Source of the DNA: an uncultured Ruminococcus sp.
Lineage (GTDB): Bacteria; Bacillota; Clostridia; Oscillospirales; Acutalibacteraceae
Assembly: GCA_902762615.1 (NCBI GenBank)
Contig: CACWOX010000015.1
Coordinates: 1 to 64,000, forward strand
DNA: 64,000 nucleotides
Direction of reading: 5' to 3'
Shown here: positions 15,688 through 24,979 of the stretch, in pieces
Numbering within the stretch: the stretch's first letter is position 1
Layout: the number at the start of each line of letters is the position of its first letter
The notes under the pieces: generated by a model
Seen by the model: only the letters and a program-made list of their open reading frames with translations
Database searches by the model: none
Told to the model about the DNA's origin: nothing
Position numbers and translations under genes: made by a program

Positions 15688-17424
15688 ATGGATATGGTCA
15701 ATATTAAAATTAACGGCGTGGCGGTTTCCGTCCCGCAGGGTTCTACAATTCTTGAAGCAGCACGCTATGCCGGAATTGAAATTCCCACACTTTGCTATCT
15801 GAAAAAGATCAACGCCATCGGCGCATGCCGTATCTGCGTTGTGGAAGTCAAGGGCGCCCGTTCGCTGGTTGCCGCCTGCGTTTACCCCGTCAACGAGGGT
15901 ATGGAAGTATTCACCAATACGCCCGCAGTCCGCAACAGCAGAAAGATGACCCTTGAGCTGATTCTCTCCAACCACGACAAGAAGTGCCTCTCCTGCGTGA
16001 GAAGCGGCAGCTGCGAGCTCCAGAAGCTCTGCAACGACTACGGCGTGGACGAGAACAAGTTTGAAGGCGCGATGACTCCCTCTGAGATCGACGATTCCGC
16101 CGCACATCTGGTCAGAAACAACAAGAAGTGCATTCTCTGCCGCCGCTGCGTGGCTGCCTGCCGCGAGCAGTTCGTCAACGTCATCGGCGCCAACGCAAGA
16201 GGCTTTGACACCAACATCGGCTGCTCCTTCGAGAAGAAGCTGGCTGACGTTCCCTGTATCTCCTGCGGTCAGTGTATCGTGGCATGTCCCACCGGCGCTC
16301 TCACCGAGAAGGACCAGATCGACGAGGTATTTGCCGCTATCGCAGATCCCAAGAAGCATGTGGTGGTTCACACCGCTCCTTCTGTCAGAGTCACACTCGG
16401 CGAATGCTTCGGCATGCCGATCGGCTCCAACGTCGAGGGCAAGATGGCTGCGGCACTGCGCAGACTGGGCTTCGATAAGGTATTCGACACCGACTTCGGC
16501 GCTGACCTCACCATCATGGAAGAAGCCAACGAGTTTGTCGAGCGCGTGCAGAACGGCGGCGTACTGCCGATGATCACCTCCTGCTCGCCCGGATGGGTCA
16601 AGTTCTGCGAGACCTACTATCCCGACTTCATTCCCAACCTCTCCACCTGCAAGTCTCCGCAGCAGATGGAAGGCGCTACCATCAAGACCTACTATGCCCA
16701 GAAGAACGGCATTGACCCGAAGGACATCGTCTGCGTTTCCGTCATGCCCTGTACCGCGAAGAAGTTCGAGGTCGGCAGAGACAACCAGAGCGCGGCGGGC
16801 GTTCCCGACGTGGATATCGCACTCACCACCCGTGAGCTTGCCAGAATGATCGAGCGCGCAGGCATCACCTTCACCGCTCTGCCGGACGAGAAGTTCGACT
16901 CCATTCTCGGCGATTCCACCGGCGCGGCTGTGATCTTCGGTTCCTCCGGCGGCGTTATGGAAGCGGCTCTCAGAACCGCTGCCGACTGGCTGGAAGGCAA
17001 GGATCTCGAGAGCGTTGACTACCACGAGGTCAGAGGTATGGCAGACGTGAAGGAAGCCACCTATCATGTGGGCGGCATGGACGTCAACGTCGCTGTCACC
17101 TCCGGTCTTTCCAATGTGGCAAAGCTGCTTGACGCTGTCAGAGCCGGCGAGAAGAACTACCACTTCATCGAGGTCATGTGCTGCCCCGGCGGCTGCATCA
17201 ACGGCGGCGGACAGCCCATTCAGCCCGCTTCCGTCCGCAACTTCGTTGACGTCAAGGGTCTGCGCAGCAAGGCGATCTACGACGCTGACAAGAACATGCC
17301 CATCAGAAAGTCTCACCAGAACCCCTCGATCCAGAAGGTTTACGAAGAGTTCTACGGCAAGCCCGGCAGCCACAAGGCGCACGAGTGCCTGCACACCTCT
17401 TATGTAGAGCGCAAGAAGTATTGA
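15688..17424 (+). CDS. hydA: [FeFe] hydrogenase catalytic subunit HydA
   Basis: The 578-residue catalytic subunit that reduces protons to H2. The N-terminal [2Fe-2S] ferredoxin domain (IPTLCYL, GACRICVVEVKG) is followed by a His/Cys [4Fe-4S] site (NHDKKCLSCVRSGSCELQ), two [4Fe-4S] clusters (CILCRRCVAACR, CISCGQCIVACPTGA) and the H-cluster domain with L1 TSCSPGW, L2 MPCTAKKFE and L3 EVMCCPGGCINGGGQP. Spacing to the NuoF-like gene is 18 bp, with AGGAG before ATG 15688. With NuoE and NuoF partners it belongs to the NAD-linked, probably bifurcating group, which re-oxidises both ferredoxin and NADH during fermentation. Maturases HydE, F and G are not in the window. Confidence 0.95.
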   Translation: MDMVNIKINGVAVSVPQGSTILEAARYAGIEIPTLCYLKKINAIGACRICVVEVKGARSLVAACVYPVNEGMEVFTNTPAVRNSRKMTLELILSNHDKKCLSCVRSGSCELQKLCNDYGVDENKFEGAMTPSEIDDSAAHLVRNNKKCILCRRCVAACREQFVNVIGANARGFDTNIGCSFEKKLADVPCISCGQCIVACPTGALTEKDQIDEVFAAIADPKKHVVVHTAPSVRVTLGECFGMPIGSNVEGKMAAALRRLGFDKVFDTDFGADLTIMEEANEFVERVQNGGVLPMITSCSPGWVKFCETYYPDFIPNLSTCKSPQQMEGATIKTYYAQKNGIDPKDIVCVSVMPCTAKKFEVGRDNQSAAGVPDVDIALTTRELARMIERAGITFTALPDEKFDSILGDSTGAAVIFGSSGGVMEAALRTAADWLEGKDLESVDYHEVRGMADVKEATYHVGGMDVNVAVTSGLSNVAKLLDAVRAGEKNYHFIEVMCCPGGCINGGGQPIQPASVRNFVDVKGLRSKAIYDADKNMPIRKSHQNPSIQKVYEEFYGKPGSHKAHECLHTSYVERKKY

Positions 17425-17457
17425 TTTTTCTCCTTTGCTTTGCAACTGAATAAATAA

Positions 17458-17504
17458 TAAAATGCCCGTTGGTTTCCAAGAACGAAGCCGGCGGGCATTT
17501 TTGA
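17458..17504 (+). terminator. intrinsic terminator of the hydrogenase operon
   Basis: AAAATGCCCG pairs with CGGGCATTTT around a GC-rich loop, and the T-run continues past the stem. It lies 35 bp after the hydA stop. Confidence 0.85.
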
Positions 17505-17572
17505 TTCAAAAGATTGACGGGCAAAAAGAAAACCGCCAAACGCCGCAAAGACGGCATCTGACGGTTTATTGC

Positions 17573-17649
17573 TGGTCCGAGTGGCGAGAGTCGAACTCAC
17601 GGCCTCTTGAACCCCATTCAAGCGCGCTACCAAACTGCGCTACACCCGG
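17573..17649 (-). tRNA. tRNA-Pro (anticodon GGG)
   Basis: Read on the minus strand, the 77-nt gene has acceptor stem CCGGGTG pairing with CACTCGG (one G-U), D-arm TAGCGCAG...GTAGCGCG, anticodon stem CTTGA/TCAAG with loop ATGGGGT (anticodon GGG), and T-arm GTGAG-TTCGACT-CTCGC. The 3' CCA is encoded. It stands alone, convergent to the hydrogenase operon. It reads CCC and CCU codons. Confidence 0.95.
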
Positions 17650-17786
17650 ATTTCTGCAACGTTGATATTCTATCACAGGCGGCTTGAATTGTCAAGCTTT
17701 TTTTTCGGAAAATTTAAAGATTTTTATGCGGAGCGGACTTTTCTCGATTTTTCCTTAAATTTATCCGATATTTAGTAACTTAGTTG

Positions 17787-17814
17787 TTGATTTTTTTTCA
17801 TTTTATGCTATAAT
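17787..17814 (+). promoter_or_regulatory. extended -10 promoter
   Basis: TTGATT (17787-17792), a 16-bp spacer and TATAAT (17809-17814) preceded by TGC give a good sigma-A promoter about 30 bp upstream of the gene at 17846. Confidence 0.65.
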
Positions 17815-17845
17815 TAAAGAAGTATTTTATAGATGGGCGTTGATT

Positions 17846-18850
17846 ATGGGCGATATCAAGGAATTTTGCGAAAAAATGAGGGAGAGGCTGGACGCTTCCG
17901 AATGCATGTCCTTTTCCGGCAGGGTGGAGAGCATATCCGCTCTCTTTGAGGCGATCGAGCTGGGTCCGAAGGACTGCGTGTATTTATCCGCTACGGCTCC
18001 GAGCTATGTCGTGCGTGCCATTCTCGCGTGCGGCGGTGTGCCGTACTTCTGCGACATTGCTGCCGACAGCTTTGTGATCGACCACAAGTCGCTGGCGGAG
18101 GCGGCCAGACAGACCGTTGCCACCGAAAAGCTCTATCCGCGCGTCGTGATTGCCGAGCATTTTGGCGGTCTGCCCTTTTCGATCAGGGCGGTGACCGAGA
18201 TTTGCGACCGCATGGGTCTTATACTCATCGAGGACTGCGGCAGCGGCTTCGGCTGTCTCTGGGACGGCAGGGAATGCGGCTGCTTCGGCGACTATTCCAT
18301 GATTTCGCTGGGTGCTTCTTCCGTATTCGGCACGGGCGGCAGCGGCTGCCTTGTCATGGCGAACGGCGACAATGAGCTGCATGCCCTCATTGACCCCTGC
18401 GATGATCTCGGTTGGCAGTTTGCCGATGATATTTACGCCGAGGAGCTGCTCCAATCCCTCAAGACCTTTCCCGAGAGCCTGAGCAGGGCGGAGACGGCGC
18501 TTGCGGAAATCACCGATATAATGAAAGAATCCGACTTCTGGCTGCGTCGGGGGAGCGGCAGACAAAAAAGCGCCTGCTCCGCCACGGTTGTGATCGCACA
18601 GAGCGAGGCGCAGTGCGAAGCTGCCGCCGCGTGCCTTGCGTCCGCAGGACTTTCCGATTTGTTCAGAAGGCTGCATGTGCACCGCAGAGCCTGCTTTGAA
18701 CACGGCTGCCGCGGCTTCAAGGCGCTGGAGAACGCCTCCGCGCTGGCTCCCAGAGCATTGGTGATTGACATATTGGGCGCGATTCATTCCGGCAGATTGG
18801 ACAGGCTGAAAGCACAAATGGAATTTATTGCAGACAATATTCACGCATAA
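17846..18850 (+). CDS. DegT/DnrJ-family aminotransferase-like protein lacking the PLP lysine
   Basis: A 334-residue protein with the outline of the DegT/DnrJ/EryC1/StrS fold: VYLSATAPSYVVRAILACGG, then PYFCDI, then EHFGGLPFSI and LIEDCGSGFG. In active members the sequence GD-x-S-x-FSFHP-x-K binds pyridoxal phosphate through Lys; here it reads GDYSMISLGASSVFGTGGSG, with Ser in the Lys position. It is therefore unlikely to be a normal PLP aminotransferase and may have a binding or structural role. The ATG at 17846 follows a weak GATGGGCG ribosome-binding site. The FHA-ABC gene follows by 29 bp, so the two may be cotranscribed. Confidence 0.7.
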   Translation: MGDIKEFCEKMRERLDASECMSFSGRVESISALFEAIELGPKDCVYLSATAPSYVVRAILACGGVPYFCDIAADSFVIDHKSLAEAARQTVATEKLYPRVVIAEHFGGLPFSIRAVTEICDRMGLILIEDCGSGFGCLWDGRECGCFGDYSMISLGASSVFGTGGSGCLVMANGDNELHALIDPCDDLGWQFADDIYAEELLQSLKTFPESLSRAETALAEITDIMKESDFWLRRGSGRQKSACSATVVIAQSEAQCEAAAACLASAGLSDLFRRLHVHRRACFEHGCRGFKALENASALAPRALVIDILGAIHSGRLDRLKAQMEFIADNIHA

Positions 18851-18879
18851 TTATAGAATTAAACGGAGGCTGAGAGACC

Positions 18880-21294
18880 TTGGAAAACAACCTTAATTTG
18901 AATTCTGATTTTTCCGTATCCTCGGACATTGACGGAAGCAGCGGCTGTTCGGTAACGATATTCGACTACAGCCATGTGCCGGACGAATACAACCTGATGG
19001 CGTTCGGCAAGGAAACCGTGTCCTTCGGGCGGGACGACACCAACGACATTATGATTGCGTCCGACATCGTTTCCCGCAGACACGGACACTTCACCATCAG
19101 CGACGGGCGGTGCTACATCGCCGACGACAACAGCACCAACGGCATTTACGTCAACGGCAAGCGCATCACGCAGGTGGAGCTGAAGGACGGCGATTCCATA
19201 CGCATCGACGATATGGAGCAGTCCTGCTACAGCGGCATCAGCATGGTATTCTCCGACAAGAATTCCGGCGCCGACTGGAACAGCGTGCAGCTTTCCAAGG
19301 ACGTGACCACCATCGGCAGAAACAAGAGCTGCGATATCTCCGTGGACGATTCCAAGATGGAGGATGCGGCGGCGGAGATCCGCATTGATGGCGTGACCTC
19401 TTATGTCCTGTGCAATCAGGGCGAGATGCGCGACATCCTGATCAACAACGAGATCATGGAGGGCGAGCGCTACTATCTCAAGGACGAGGACGTTTTTGTC
19501 ATTGGCAACACGAAATTCTCCTACTCCAAGGGTTATCTCTATTATAAGCAGGAAAAATCGGGTCTTTCCATCGAGCTGGTGAATATCTCCAAGTTTATCC
19601 ATCAGGCAATGGGCAAGGACAAGAAGATTCTCGACGACACGAGCATGCTGATTCTGCCGGGCGATTTTGTCGCGATAGTGGGCGGCTCCGGCTGCGGCAA
19701 GTCCACCCTCATGAACTGCATCAACGGCTTTGACAAGCCCTCCACCGGCAAGGTGCTGGTCAACCGCCGCGACCTCTACGAGAATTACGACGAATTGAAA
19801 TACAACATCGGCTATGTGCCGCAGCAGGATATCGTGCACGAAAATCTCACACTGATCAGTATGCTGCGCTATGTGGCAAAGCTGCGGCTGCCCGACGGCA
19901 CGACACGCGCCGAGCGTGAAGCACGCATTGCCGAAGTGCTGCGCACTGTCGAGCTGACCAAGCACAAGAACAAGCTCATTCGCAAGCTCTCCGGCGGTCA
20001 GAAAAAACGCGCCTCCATTGCGGTGGAGCTTATGAGCGACCCGGGACTCTTCTTCCTCGACGAGCCTTCCTCCGGTCTTGACCCCGGAACCGAGCGCACG
20101 CTCATGCACACGCTCAAACGCATGACGGACGACGGCAAGACGGTCATTATGATCACCCACAACACCAACAATATTCACCTCTGCGACAAGCTGATATTCC
20201 TCGGCGCGGGCGGATATGTCGCCTTCTGCGGTAATCCTGCCGACGCGCGTTCCTTCTTCGGCATACCCAAGGATCAGGATCTCACCGACGCTTACACCAA
20301 GGTCGAGGAGGATCCCAAGGGCTGGGAGGAAAAATTCAACGCCTCGCCTTACAACAAGATTCAGACCATCGGCGAGCTGAAAACGCCTCCCATGACCGCC
20401 GAGCAGAAAAAGGAGCGCAAGAAGAAGCTCAAACAGGAAAACCACAAGTCCTTCCTGCATCAGTTCAATGTGCTTTCACAGCGGTATATCAATCTCATAT
20501 GGAATGACAAAATGCGCCTGCTCTTCTTCCTGCTGCAGGGTCCGCTGATCGCCTATCTCTTCTCTTTCGTCACGGTGGAGAACACCTTCAAGTCCTACTT
20601 CGACGCGCAGTCCATGCTCTTCTGCCTCTCCTGCGCGGGTATCTGGGTGGGACTCATGAACTCCATTCAGGAGGTCTGCAAGGAACGGAACATCGTGCGG
20701 CGTGAATATATGTCTGATGTGCGGCTAAGCTCTTACATCTGCTCCAAGCTGGCGGTTCAGACGCTGCTTGCCATCGTGCAGTGCGGACTGATGCTGGCGG
20801 TCTTTGTCTACACTATCGGCAAGCCGGATAAGGGCGTGATCTTTGGCAATTCCGTCATTGAAATGATGATAACGCTCACACTGATCACCGTCTCCTCCTC
20901 CTCACTGGGACTGCTCGTTTCCTCGCTGGTCAAAAATACCGACCGCGCTATGGTATTCGCTCCTATTATCCTCATACCGCAGCTGCTCTTCTCAGGCATT
21001 CTCTTCAAGCTCGAGGGCGTGACCGAGGTGCTGTCGTGGATATGCGTCAGCCGCTGGGGAATGCAGGCATTCAGCAACACCGCCAATCTCAACGGCGTGC
21101 TGTGGAACACCCTTTCGCTCAAATACAAGTCGAAGGATATGCTGCTCCAGGCTTATGAACTCAATAAGAATTCACTCTACGCACATTCCGCAAGCAATCT
21201 GCTTCTTTCGTGGGGCGTCATGGTGGGAACGATCATTGTGTTCTGCTTCATCAGCGCCACTGTGCTTCGCAGCGTGAAAAATGACAAACGATAA
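18880..21294 (+). CDS. FHA-FHA-ABC transporter (ABCG type), ATPase and permease in one chain
   Basis: An 804-residue half-transporter. Residues about 40-115 form an FHA phosphothreonine-binding domain (SFGRDDTNDIMI, VSRRHGHF, NSTNGIYVNG), and about 135-215 a second, more divergent FHA domain (TTIGRNKSCDISV). The ABC ATPase follows (about 240-460) with Walker A GGSGCGKST, Q-loop VPQQD, signature LSGGQKKR and Walker B LFFLDEPSSGLDPG. The ABC-2 membrane domain with about six spans ends the protein. The start is TTG 18880 behind ACGGAGG. The overlapping Ser/Thr kinase gene downstream suggests that transport is controlled by phosphorylation read by the FHA domains. The cargo is unknown. Confidence 0.9.
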   Translation: MENNLNLNSDFSVSSDIDGSSGCSVTIFDYSHVPDEYNLMAFGKETVSFGRDDTNDIMIASDIVSRRHGHFTISDGRCYIADDNSTNGIYVNGKRITQVELKDGDSIRIDDMEQSCYSGISMVFSDKNSGADWNSVQLSKDVTTIGRNKSCDISVDDSKMEDAAAEIRIDGVTSYVLCNQGEMRDILINNEIMEGERYYLKDEDVFVIGNTKFSYSKGYLYYKQEKSGLSIELVNISKFIHQAMGKDKKILDDTSMLILPGDFVAIVGGSGCGKSTLMNCINGFDKPSTGKVLVNRRDLYENYDELKYNIGYVPQQDIVHENLTLISMLRYVAKLRLPDGTTRAEREARIAEVLRTVELTKHKNKLIRKLSGGQKKRASIAVELMSDPGLFFLDEPSSGLDPGTERTLMHTLKRMTDDGKTVIMITHNTNNIHLCDKLIFLGAGGYVAFCGNPADARSFFGIPKDQDLTDAYTKVEEDPKGWEEKFNASPYNKIQTIGELKTPPMTAEQKKERKKKLKQENHKSFLHQFNVLSQRYINLIWNDKMRLLFFLLQGPLIAYLFSFVTVENTFKSYFDAQSMLFCLSCAGIWVGLMNSIQEVCKERNIVRREYMSDVRLSSYICSKLAVQTLLAIVQCGLMLAVFVYTIGKPDKGVIFGNSVIEMMITLTLITVSSSSLGLLVSSLVKNTDRAMVFAPIILIPQLLFSGILFKLEGVTEVLSWICVSRWGMQAFSNTANLNGVLWNTLSLKYKSKDMLLQAYELNKNSLYAHSASNLLLSWGVMVGTIIVFCFISATVLRSVKNDKR

Positions 21295-22165
21295 GATCAT
21301 TTTACATTCAGACGACAGTTTATGCGGAGAGGACGTGCTGATAAACGGCATTCCTTTCCGCACAGATCAAATCATATCGCAAGGCTCCGACAGCCGGATC
21401 TTTTCCGCTCATGCACTGCAAGGCGGCGGAGATTCGGCTTTTGTCATGAAGTGCTGCCGCTGCGTCCGCGACGGCGAGGTATGGAAGAGGACAATGCGGG
21501 AAATCGAAGCGGCTCAGATGCTGCGGCGATGCCCGTATATCGTTCCGCTGCTCGGGTACAGCGTGCGAACCCAAGGAAGCGGCTGTTACGGGATATTTAT
21601 GCTGTTTGACAGGCTGGCATGTCTTGACGGCTTAGTCATTGCCGACATCCGCGAACTTCTTGAAATCTGCCGCGATATTGCCCTCGCCCTTGAAGCCGTG
21701 CGCCGCAAAGGGCTGCTTCACGGCGACGTCAAGCCCTCCAATATCTACCGTTCGGGGGGGAGATGGCTTTTGGGGGACTGGGGGAGCGTCTGCCTTTCGG
21801 GACAGGCGCCGGAGTACGGCAGCAGGGGATACTGTTCCCCCGAAGCCATGCGGAACGAGCCTTGCGACATCCGCTCGGATATATATTCCCTCGGCATTAC
21901 CTGCTACAGGCTGATCAGCGGGGGAAGGCTGCCCTTCTGCGACCTGCCGTGCGATGAGACGGAGGAGGGCGAGGTGTGCCGCGCCATTGAAAGAAGGCTG
22001 GGCGGTGAAGCCATTCCGCCGATTTCGGGGGTAAGCGAGGATTTGAACAGGCTTCTTCTGAAAATGTGCGAATATGACAGGCGCAAAAGGTTCCGGAAGC
22101 CCTCGGAGGTCGCTGACGCTGCCGACAGGCTGATGAAAAAAAGGAAAAGGCAATTGAAAAAATAA
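21281..22165 (+). CDS. Hanks-type serine/threonine protein kinase
   Basis: A 294-residue soluble kinase with no transmembrane or PASTA part. Motifs: VMKCCR (the Lys of the ATP site), catalytic loop LLHGDVKPSNIYR (HGD instead of HRD), DWG instead of DFG in LLGDWGSV, the APE-like YCSPEAM, and SDIYSLGITCYRLISG. Its start overlaps the end of the FHA-ABC gene by 14 bp, so the two are translationally linked, and phosphothreonine made by this kinase is the natural ligand for the FHA domains. No PP2C phosphatase is adjacent; the one at 2316 is of SpoIIE type. Confidence 0.88.
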   Translation: MTNDKIILHSDDSLCGEDVLINGIPFRTDQIISQGSDSRIFSAHALQGGGDSAFVMKCCRCVRDGEVWKRTMREIEAAQMLRRCPYIVPLLGYSVRTQGSGCYGIFMLFDRLACLDGLVIADIRELLEICRDIALALEAVRRKGLLHGDVKPSNIYRSGGRWLLGDWGSVCLSGQAPEYGSRGYCSPEAMRNEPCDIRSDIYSLGITCYRLISGGRLPFCDLPCDETEEGEVCRAIERRLGGEAIPPISGVSEDLNRLLLKMCEYDRRKRFRKPSEVADAADRLMKKRKRQLKK

Positions 22166-22576
22166 AAATGAAAAAAAGAAAGCGCGAAGCGCCGTAATTA
22201 GCGAGCGTCTTTTTTCCAGGCGAGCGTGGGGTCCAGGGCGGAGCCTTGGCGGGGGCAGAGCCACGTCAGCAAAGCCGACCGAGCGAGACGCGCTGAGACC
22301 TAAAACGGGCTTGGGCGAATACCAATATAACGCCATATCAAGACTTGCCTTGCCCCGAGTGGGGAAAAACGCAGGTATTCAAATTGGCAAAGCTCCCCTA
22401 TTCAGGCAGCTTTTTATGTTTTTATGTTTTTATGTTTTACAACCGACCCAAAGAATTGTTTTATAAAAAAATTTACATTATTATCATAAAAATATCTGTA
22501 TTATAATGTATAATATATGAATTAAGGTATATTCCGGTTTTTGGGGAATATCCAATTGCTTTTGCGGGGTGATTTT
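22166..22576. other. intergenic region with GC-rich repeat-like block and AT-rich promoter zone
   Basis: About 400 bp without a gene. 22200-22310 is GC-rich with several short inverted repeats (GCGCGAAGCGC, CCAGGGCGGAGCCTTGG) and contains CACGTCAGC followed by AAAGC, similar to the hairpin of the dispersed repeat family found at 36.8, 39.9 and 53.0 kb. 22416-22440 has three tandem copies of TTTTTATG. 22495-22520 holds TATAATG and TATAATATATG, probably the promoter for the gene at 22577. Confidence 0.4.
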
Positions 22577-23227
22577 TTGGATTACACCGAGAAGGAAAAG
22601 AAGGGCATTGACAGGGTCGAACGCATGAATCAAATGTTCGACAAAATCATTCTGCCTGCCATCGGCATTCTGATCATAATGCTGCTGATTTCCTTCACTG
22701 TCAATAAATACAGAGAAAAATTCGGCTCCGGGGGTCAGAATGCTGTCGGCACGGTATCACAGCAGAACGGCGAGCCGGAGGTGTTCGCGCTCAGAAGAAG
22801 GCTGCTTGGCAGCTATTCCGACCATAAAAAGGAATTTGAGGCTTACGGCTACGAGCCGGTCGAGGGCTATTCCTATGCGCTTTCGCTCTGCAAGACGGTG
22901 GACGGCGAAATGTCGATCTTCCAGTTTTCCGACGGCTCGATCGGAGAGCTGACGATCATCACTTATACGCCGGAAAATAAGACAACAGGCTATGATTCTC
23001 TCTCGATGGCGATATCCTCCCACACGCTCATCAACGTCACCGCCAAGAGCGGGGAAGAGAGGCACACCGTGACCTTCACCGATACGGCTTTTTCTGCCTA
23101 CAAGGCGGAGGATGACGGCGAATACAAGGCGCTGATGAAGCTCACCGATATCGATGAGATCACGACGCTCTATGAGATATTCGAGACCGACACACACAAT
23201 CTTGCCAAAAACTGCATGATCAAATGA
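22577..23227 (+). CDS. hypothetical membrane-anchored protein
   Basis: A 216-residue protein with one transmembrane segment (about residues 24-44, ILPAIGILIIMLLISF) and a basic-to-polar exterior domain. I do not recognise a family. GGGGTGAT at 22566-22573 points to TTG 22577 (MDYTEKEKKGIDRVERMNQ) rather than the longer open frame from 22541. The domain alternates short beta-like stretches (GEMSIFQFSDGSIGELTIIT). It stands 30 bp before the NlpC/P60 gene and probably forms an operon with it, next to the FHA/kinase genes. Confidence 0.65.
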   Translation: MDYTEKEKKGIDRVERMNQMFDKIILPAIGILIIMLLISFTVNKYREKFGSGGQNAVGTVSQQNGEPEVFALRRRLLGSYSDHKKEFEAYGYEPVEGYSYALSLCKTVDGEMSIFQFSDGSIGELTIITYTPENKTTGYDSLSMAISSHTLINVTAKSGEERHTVTFTDTAFSAYKAEDDGEYKALMKLTDIDEITTLYEIFETDTHNLAKNCMIK

Positions 23228-23257
23228 TCAATGGATCAGAAGGGAAGTTAGTATTGA

Positions 23258-24868
23258 ATGAAGGTAAAAACGGCGCGGATCATGGCGCTTGCCGTGGCGA
23301 TGATGATGATTGTATCGCTTGCGGCGCAGCCTGTTTCAGCCGCCAAGATCAAGGGCAAAACCGGCATCGGCATGGCGGAATGGGCTTTTAAGGCGTACAA
23401 CGAGGGCTGGACATACAAATACGGCGGTTCGAGCGCCGGCAAGGTGGACTGTTCGGGACTGATCCGCTCCTACTGCAACGGCAAGGGGGGCGGCGCGAAG
23501 TCGCTGCTGGATGCGTCCTCCGTCAACGGCAGCGCCAGCGACATGCCGCGTATTCACGGATTGGGTCTGTGGTGCGAGGGACATGCCGGCGTTTACGTCG
23601 GCAAGAACAAGGACGGCGTGGATATGGCGATCGACATGCGCAATTCCAAGGTCAATGTTGTTTATTCCGCTATGGTGACAAGATATTACAGTCCGTGGAA
23701 AAAATGGTTCAAAATCAGCATGATTTCCTATCCCGATACCGGCTGGTTTGAATTCCGCGGCGAAACATTTTATTACAAAAACGGCGAATTTGTCGTGGGC
23801 AAGGTCAAGATCGACGGCAAGACATACGATTTCGGCAAGTCCGGCGCTCTGCAAGGCGAGGTCAAATCCGAACCTACCACCACCACTTCCAAGAAAAAGA
23901 CCACCACCACCACGACCACCACGACAACCGTGACCACTACGACCACAACGGAGGCGCCGACAACCACCACGACCATGACTACCACCGAACCTCCGACCGC
24001 TACCACCCAATTCACAGAGCCGGAGGTCGAATCCACAACGCGGACAACCACCACTACCGAGCGGCAGACCACTTCCACGACGGTAAGCAAAAAGACCACC
24101 ACCACCAAGCCGTCCGAAAAGAAAACGACCACGTCCAAGCAGACCGAGAAAAAAACGACCACTTCAAAGAAAACCGAGAAAAAGACGACTACCAAGCCGC
24201 CGAGCCAAACAAGCAAAACAACCAAAACCACCACTTCAAAGAATGCTTCAAAAACCACGACATTGAAGAAATCCTCCAAAACAGGCAGCAGCTCCACCAC
24301 CGCCACCACTACCAAAAAGCCGACGACCACCACGACCACCGGCTATAAGTCCTATGAGGGCGGCATGAGAGGCGATGTTGTCGGCAGAATCCAGAAGCGG
24401 CTTTATGAGCTGGGCTATTACGATCAGGACATAACGGAGTACTACGGTCCCTTTACCCGCGACGCGATAAAGGCGTTCCAGAAGGCGATGGGCGTGCTGC
24501 CCACCGGCATTGCCGACGAAGCTACGCAAAAGGCGCTCTTTGCCGAGGACGCGCCGGTTTATTCCGAGGACAATTCACTGATGAACGACGACGCTTACAA
24601 AATTGACGAGCTTGAGTCGGAAGAGACTCAGGAGGAAAAAGAAAAGGAACCCGACGTGCCGGTGATCGCCGATTCGGTCGGCATCAGTTCGCTGAGCATG
24701 AGCGCCAATCCCTACAACTTCACCCGAAGCTACGGCGAATCGGGACCTTTGCAGACGATGGGCGTATTCTCCTATCAGTCGCCGACAGTTGTTTTTTACC
24801 GCAACGGCGAAAGCTACGAGGTGACCGAGGAAATGATGGAAACGCTCGATAACTGCGTATTTATGTGA
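23258..24868 (+). CDS. secreted NlpC/P60 peptidase with Thr-rich linker and peptidoglycan-binding domain
   Basis: A 536-residue exported wall enzyme. A signal peptide (about 1-28, ending VSAAK) precedes an NlpC/P60 domain with catalytic Cys in KVDCSGLIRSYC and His in WCEGHAGVYVG. A short KW-like repeat (GWFEFRGETFYYKNGEFVVG) follows, then a long linker of Thr with Lys, Pro and Ser (about 207-365), typical of Ruminococcus secreted proteins. A PG_binding_1 domain comes next (GDVVGRIQKRLYELGYYD...AFQKAMGVLPTG, about 372-430) and an acidic tail. It should cut peptide bonds in peptidoglycan stems. Location beside the FHA/ABC/kinase genes suggests a wall-linked pathway. Confidence 0.9.
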   Translation: MKVKTARIMALAVAMMMIVSLAAQPVSAAKIKGKTGIGMAEWAFKAYNEGWTYKYGGSSAGKVDCSGLIRSYCNGKGGGAKSLLDASSVNGSASDMPRIHGLGLWCEGHAGVYVGKNKDGVDMAIDMRNSKVNVVYSAMVTRYYSPWKKWFKISMISYPDTGWFEFRGETFYYKNGEFVVGKVKIDGKTYDFGKSGALQGEVKSEPTTTTSKKKTTTTTTTTTTVTTTTTTEAPTTTTTMTTTEPPTATTQFTEPEVESTTRTTTTTERQTTSTTVSKKTTTTKPSEKKTTTSKQTEKKTTTSKKTEKKTTTKPPSQTSKTTKTTTSKNASKTTTLKKSSKTGSSSTTATTTKKPTTTTTTGYKSYEGGMRGDVVGRIQKRLYELGYYDQDITEYYGPFTRDAIKAFQKAMGVLPTGIADEATQKALFAEDAPVYSEDNSLMNDDAYKIDELESEETQEEKEKEPDVPVIADSVGISSLSMSANPYNFTRSYGESGPLQTMGVFSYQSPTVVFYRNGESYEVTEEMMETLDNCVFM

Positions 24869-24979
24869 GACAATTGTATATAGTAATATAGGTGAGATTC
24901 ATTTCATAATTAAAACAAAAAACAAAACATAAAAACATAAAAACACAAAACACAAAAGAAAGGTGGTGCCGCCGGTATT

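Noticed and set aside
15658-17445. 595-codon minus-strand ORF opposite hydA
   Set aside because: Shadow frame created by codon bias of the hydrogenase gene; no family resemblance.
18859-20460. 533-codon minus-strand ORF opposite the FHA-ABC gene
   Set aside because: Antisense to well-defined FHA and ABC motifs; composition typical of a reverse-frame artefact.
23773-24339. Val-rich minus-strand ORF opposite the NlpC/P60 linker
   Set aside because: Simply the complement of ACC/ACG Thr codons; not a protein gene.
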